Under the pieces are notes generated by a model. That model made no database searches, was not told where the DNA came from, and saw nothing but the letters and a program-made list of their open reading frames with translations. A stretch of DNA of 64,000 nucleotides from Candidatus Hydrogenedentota bacterium (GTDB lineage: Bacteria > Hydrogenedentota > Hydrogenedentia > Hydrogenedentales > JAJRTN01), in assembly GCA_024278275.1 (NCBI GenBank), contig JAJRTN010000114.1:22550-86549 (forward strand). The letters run 5' to 3'. The translations under genes were made by a program, and so were the position numbers. Below, one piece after another: positions 62,753 through 64,000 of this stretch (positions are counted from its first letter, which is position 1; every line of letters begins with the position of its first letter).

Positions 62753-64000
62753 ATGGACGACCAAGCGCTACGCGATTGTCTTAAACGCCTAAGATTGGGA
62801 AAAGGAAGCTCCTTTCGCAAAGCGGTGGAGAGCATCTCCGGGGGGCCGGGGTGGCCCACCGCTAACGTCCTAGTCAGTGAGGAGGTCCTCTTTCTGGCCC
62901 AGGGAGAGGCTCTGCCCAAGAGCGCAACCGACCAAAAGAACGTCTTCCATGCCCTCGGAGCCAGAGTATCCGACTTAAATAGGGAAGCCCGGAAGCAATG
63001 GTGTGAACTGCCCAAGCACAGGGTTCCGGCGCTCTATGCTTTTAGATTCAAGTCCTCTCCTGGCGAAAGCCGGCACGTCTTCTTTGTCTTTGAGCCGGAG
63101 TTGGCCGAGCACCTATTGTCGTTGCTTACAGATCCCACAGATGCAATGACCCGCAGCCAAGCGATGCTTGATCACGTGGATGCGGGAAGGAGCATTGAGG
63201 GATACTATGGGTGTCCGGTATCTGAACTGTGTAGGCACGGAAAGACTGACGGAAAGGAGGGCCGTTGCGAGATTCCCTTCGGCAAAGGCAGGCTTTCAAG
63301 AGAAGAACTGCTAAAGGGGTTAGTGCATCGCGTGACCATGCGAACCGAGAAGAGTCCTGGCGTGTCAGGACCGCAATTCGTTGGCGTGTGGGGACTGTCG
63401 GGAATAGGAAAGACGACCCTGGCCCGTCGAATTAAGACCGTTCTCTGTGACTTCTTCGGAAGAGAAGACCAAGTCGAAAGGGGAAAAGCCAACATGGGTG
63501 CAGGCCTTCTTGCACTGTGCCAACAACTTAGCTCTGACCGATCCATTACAGAGCGCTTTCAGCAAAGAGTCTACTGGATCACTCTCGGTAAGGCGGCAAG
63601 CGGTGACGTGCTCAAAGAAAAGAAGACCGAACTGTTCACTTGGCTGGAGGAGCCTTCGAGAGGCCAACGGGAGACGCCAGGGGATCCGACATAAGACCAA
63701 TTACTATTGAAGCTATCGGAGAGATACCCCTTCCTTCTCATATTGGACGATGTGCGGTCGCCTGCTCAAGTAGAGGCCTTCTCCTCGTTGGGGCATGACT
63801 GCTGCATTCTGGCAACTTCCCTAAGCCGCCGTGTTCTCCAAGACATCGACTTGAGCCTACGACTCGTGCGGGTACCACCACTCTCGCCTGATGAATCGTC
63901 TGAGCTTTTCCATGAATGTGCGGGTAGTTTTCCAGACGACCTCGAACATCAGTGTGCCGAGCTTGTTAACCTCTGCGCAGGAATCCCCTTGGCCCTCAAG
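62753..64000 (+). pseudogene. NB-ARC/STAND NTPase, interrupted by an in-frame stop, runs off the right edge
   Basis: The first 313 codons encode an N-terminal region of unknown function (about 200 residues) and the NB-ARC P-loop VWGLSGIGKTTLARRIKTVL (near residue 225). An in-frame TAA at 63692-63694 interrupts it. The same frame then resumes with RYPFLLILDDVRSPAQVEAF (Walker B), CCILATSLSRRVL and CAGIPLALK at the edge. Between 63650 and 63715 a third frame gives GGAFERPTGDARGSDIRP, so two compensating small deletions may explain the stop. Such NTPases often act as defence sensors. Whether it is functional cannot be told. Confidence 0.7.

Overview
The window is high-GC bacterial DNA from what looks like an uncultured, probably anaerobic or facultative member of a lineage near the PVC/Hydrogenedentota bacteria. 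That placement is an inference from content: paired URO-D-like methyltransferase-type proteins around an AraC regulator and a GH2 beta-mannosidase, a tandem-domain sulfatase, two sulfotransferases, and many dispersed palindromic intergenic repeats. No rRNA or tRNA is present to confirm it.

Bases 1-32302 are ordinary chromosome. In order they hold a dipeptide/oligopeptide ABC transporter (partial ATPase plus two permeases), two sulfotransferases, three small heat-shock proteins in tandem, hpt-tilS, a carbohydrate cluster (beta-mannosidase, two URO-D-like proteins, AraC regulator), a two-domain sulfatase, and the infC-rpmI-rplT translation operon with infC apparently starting at AUC. A tight housekeeping run follows (hisA, tyrA, tmk, holB, ricT-like, tatD, pabBC), then mltG-ruvX on the other strand, a secreted propeller-type protein, and the tmRNA gene ssrA.

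From the 3' end of ssrA onward the window is an integrated genomic island. A tyrosine recombinase runs into the tmRNA 3' end, and small DNA-binding proteins and an SSB-like protein follow. A DD35E insertion sequence has split the anaerobic ribonucleotide reductase activase (nrdG) next to an intact nrdD. Next come a replication module (archaeo-eukaryotic-type primase and a helicase broken by two 7-bp slippage events) and a very long run of minus-strand genes.

That minus-strand run (about 62356 down to 42029) is the most interesting part. It combines a ubiquitin-like conjugation cassette (E1/ThiF, E2-like, JAB/JAMM peptidase), two HerA/TraD-type P-loop ATPases, a Lon-type Ser/Lys protease lacking an AAA+ domain, a Hanks-type kinase with zinc ribbon, a propeller protein, a coiled-coil protein, a protein ending in Gly-Gly, and four copies of one helical domain. 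One of those copies is fused to the Lon-like protease. I do not recognise this combination as a named defence or secretion system. The divergent promoter region upstream carries four helically phased TGTGCGC boxes, and a broken NB-ARC/STAND NTPase gene runs off the right edge.

A working model (inference) is a mobile-element-borne conflict or DNA-handling system in which conjugation/deconjugation and phosphorylation control DNA-pump ATPases and a protease. Several island genes carry apparently recent lesions, so the element may be decaying, or some lesions may be assembly errors.
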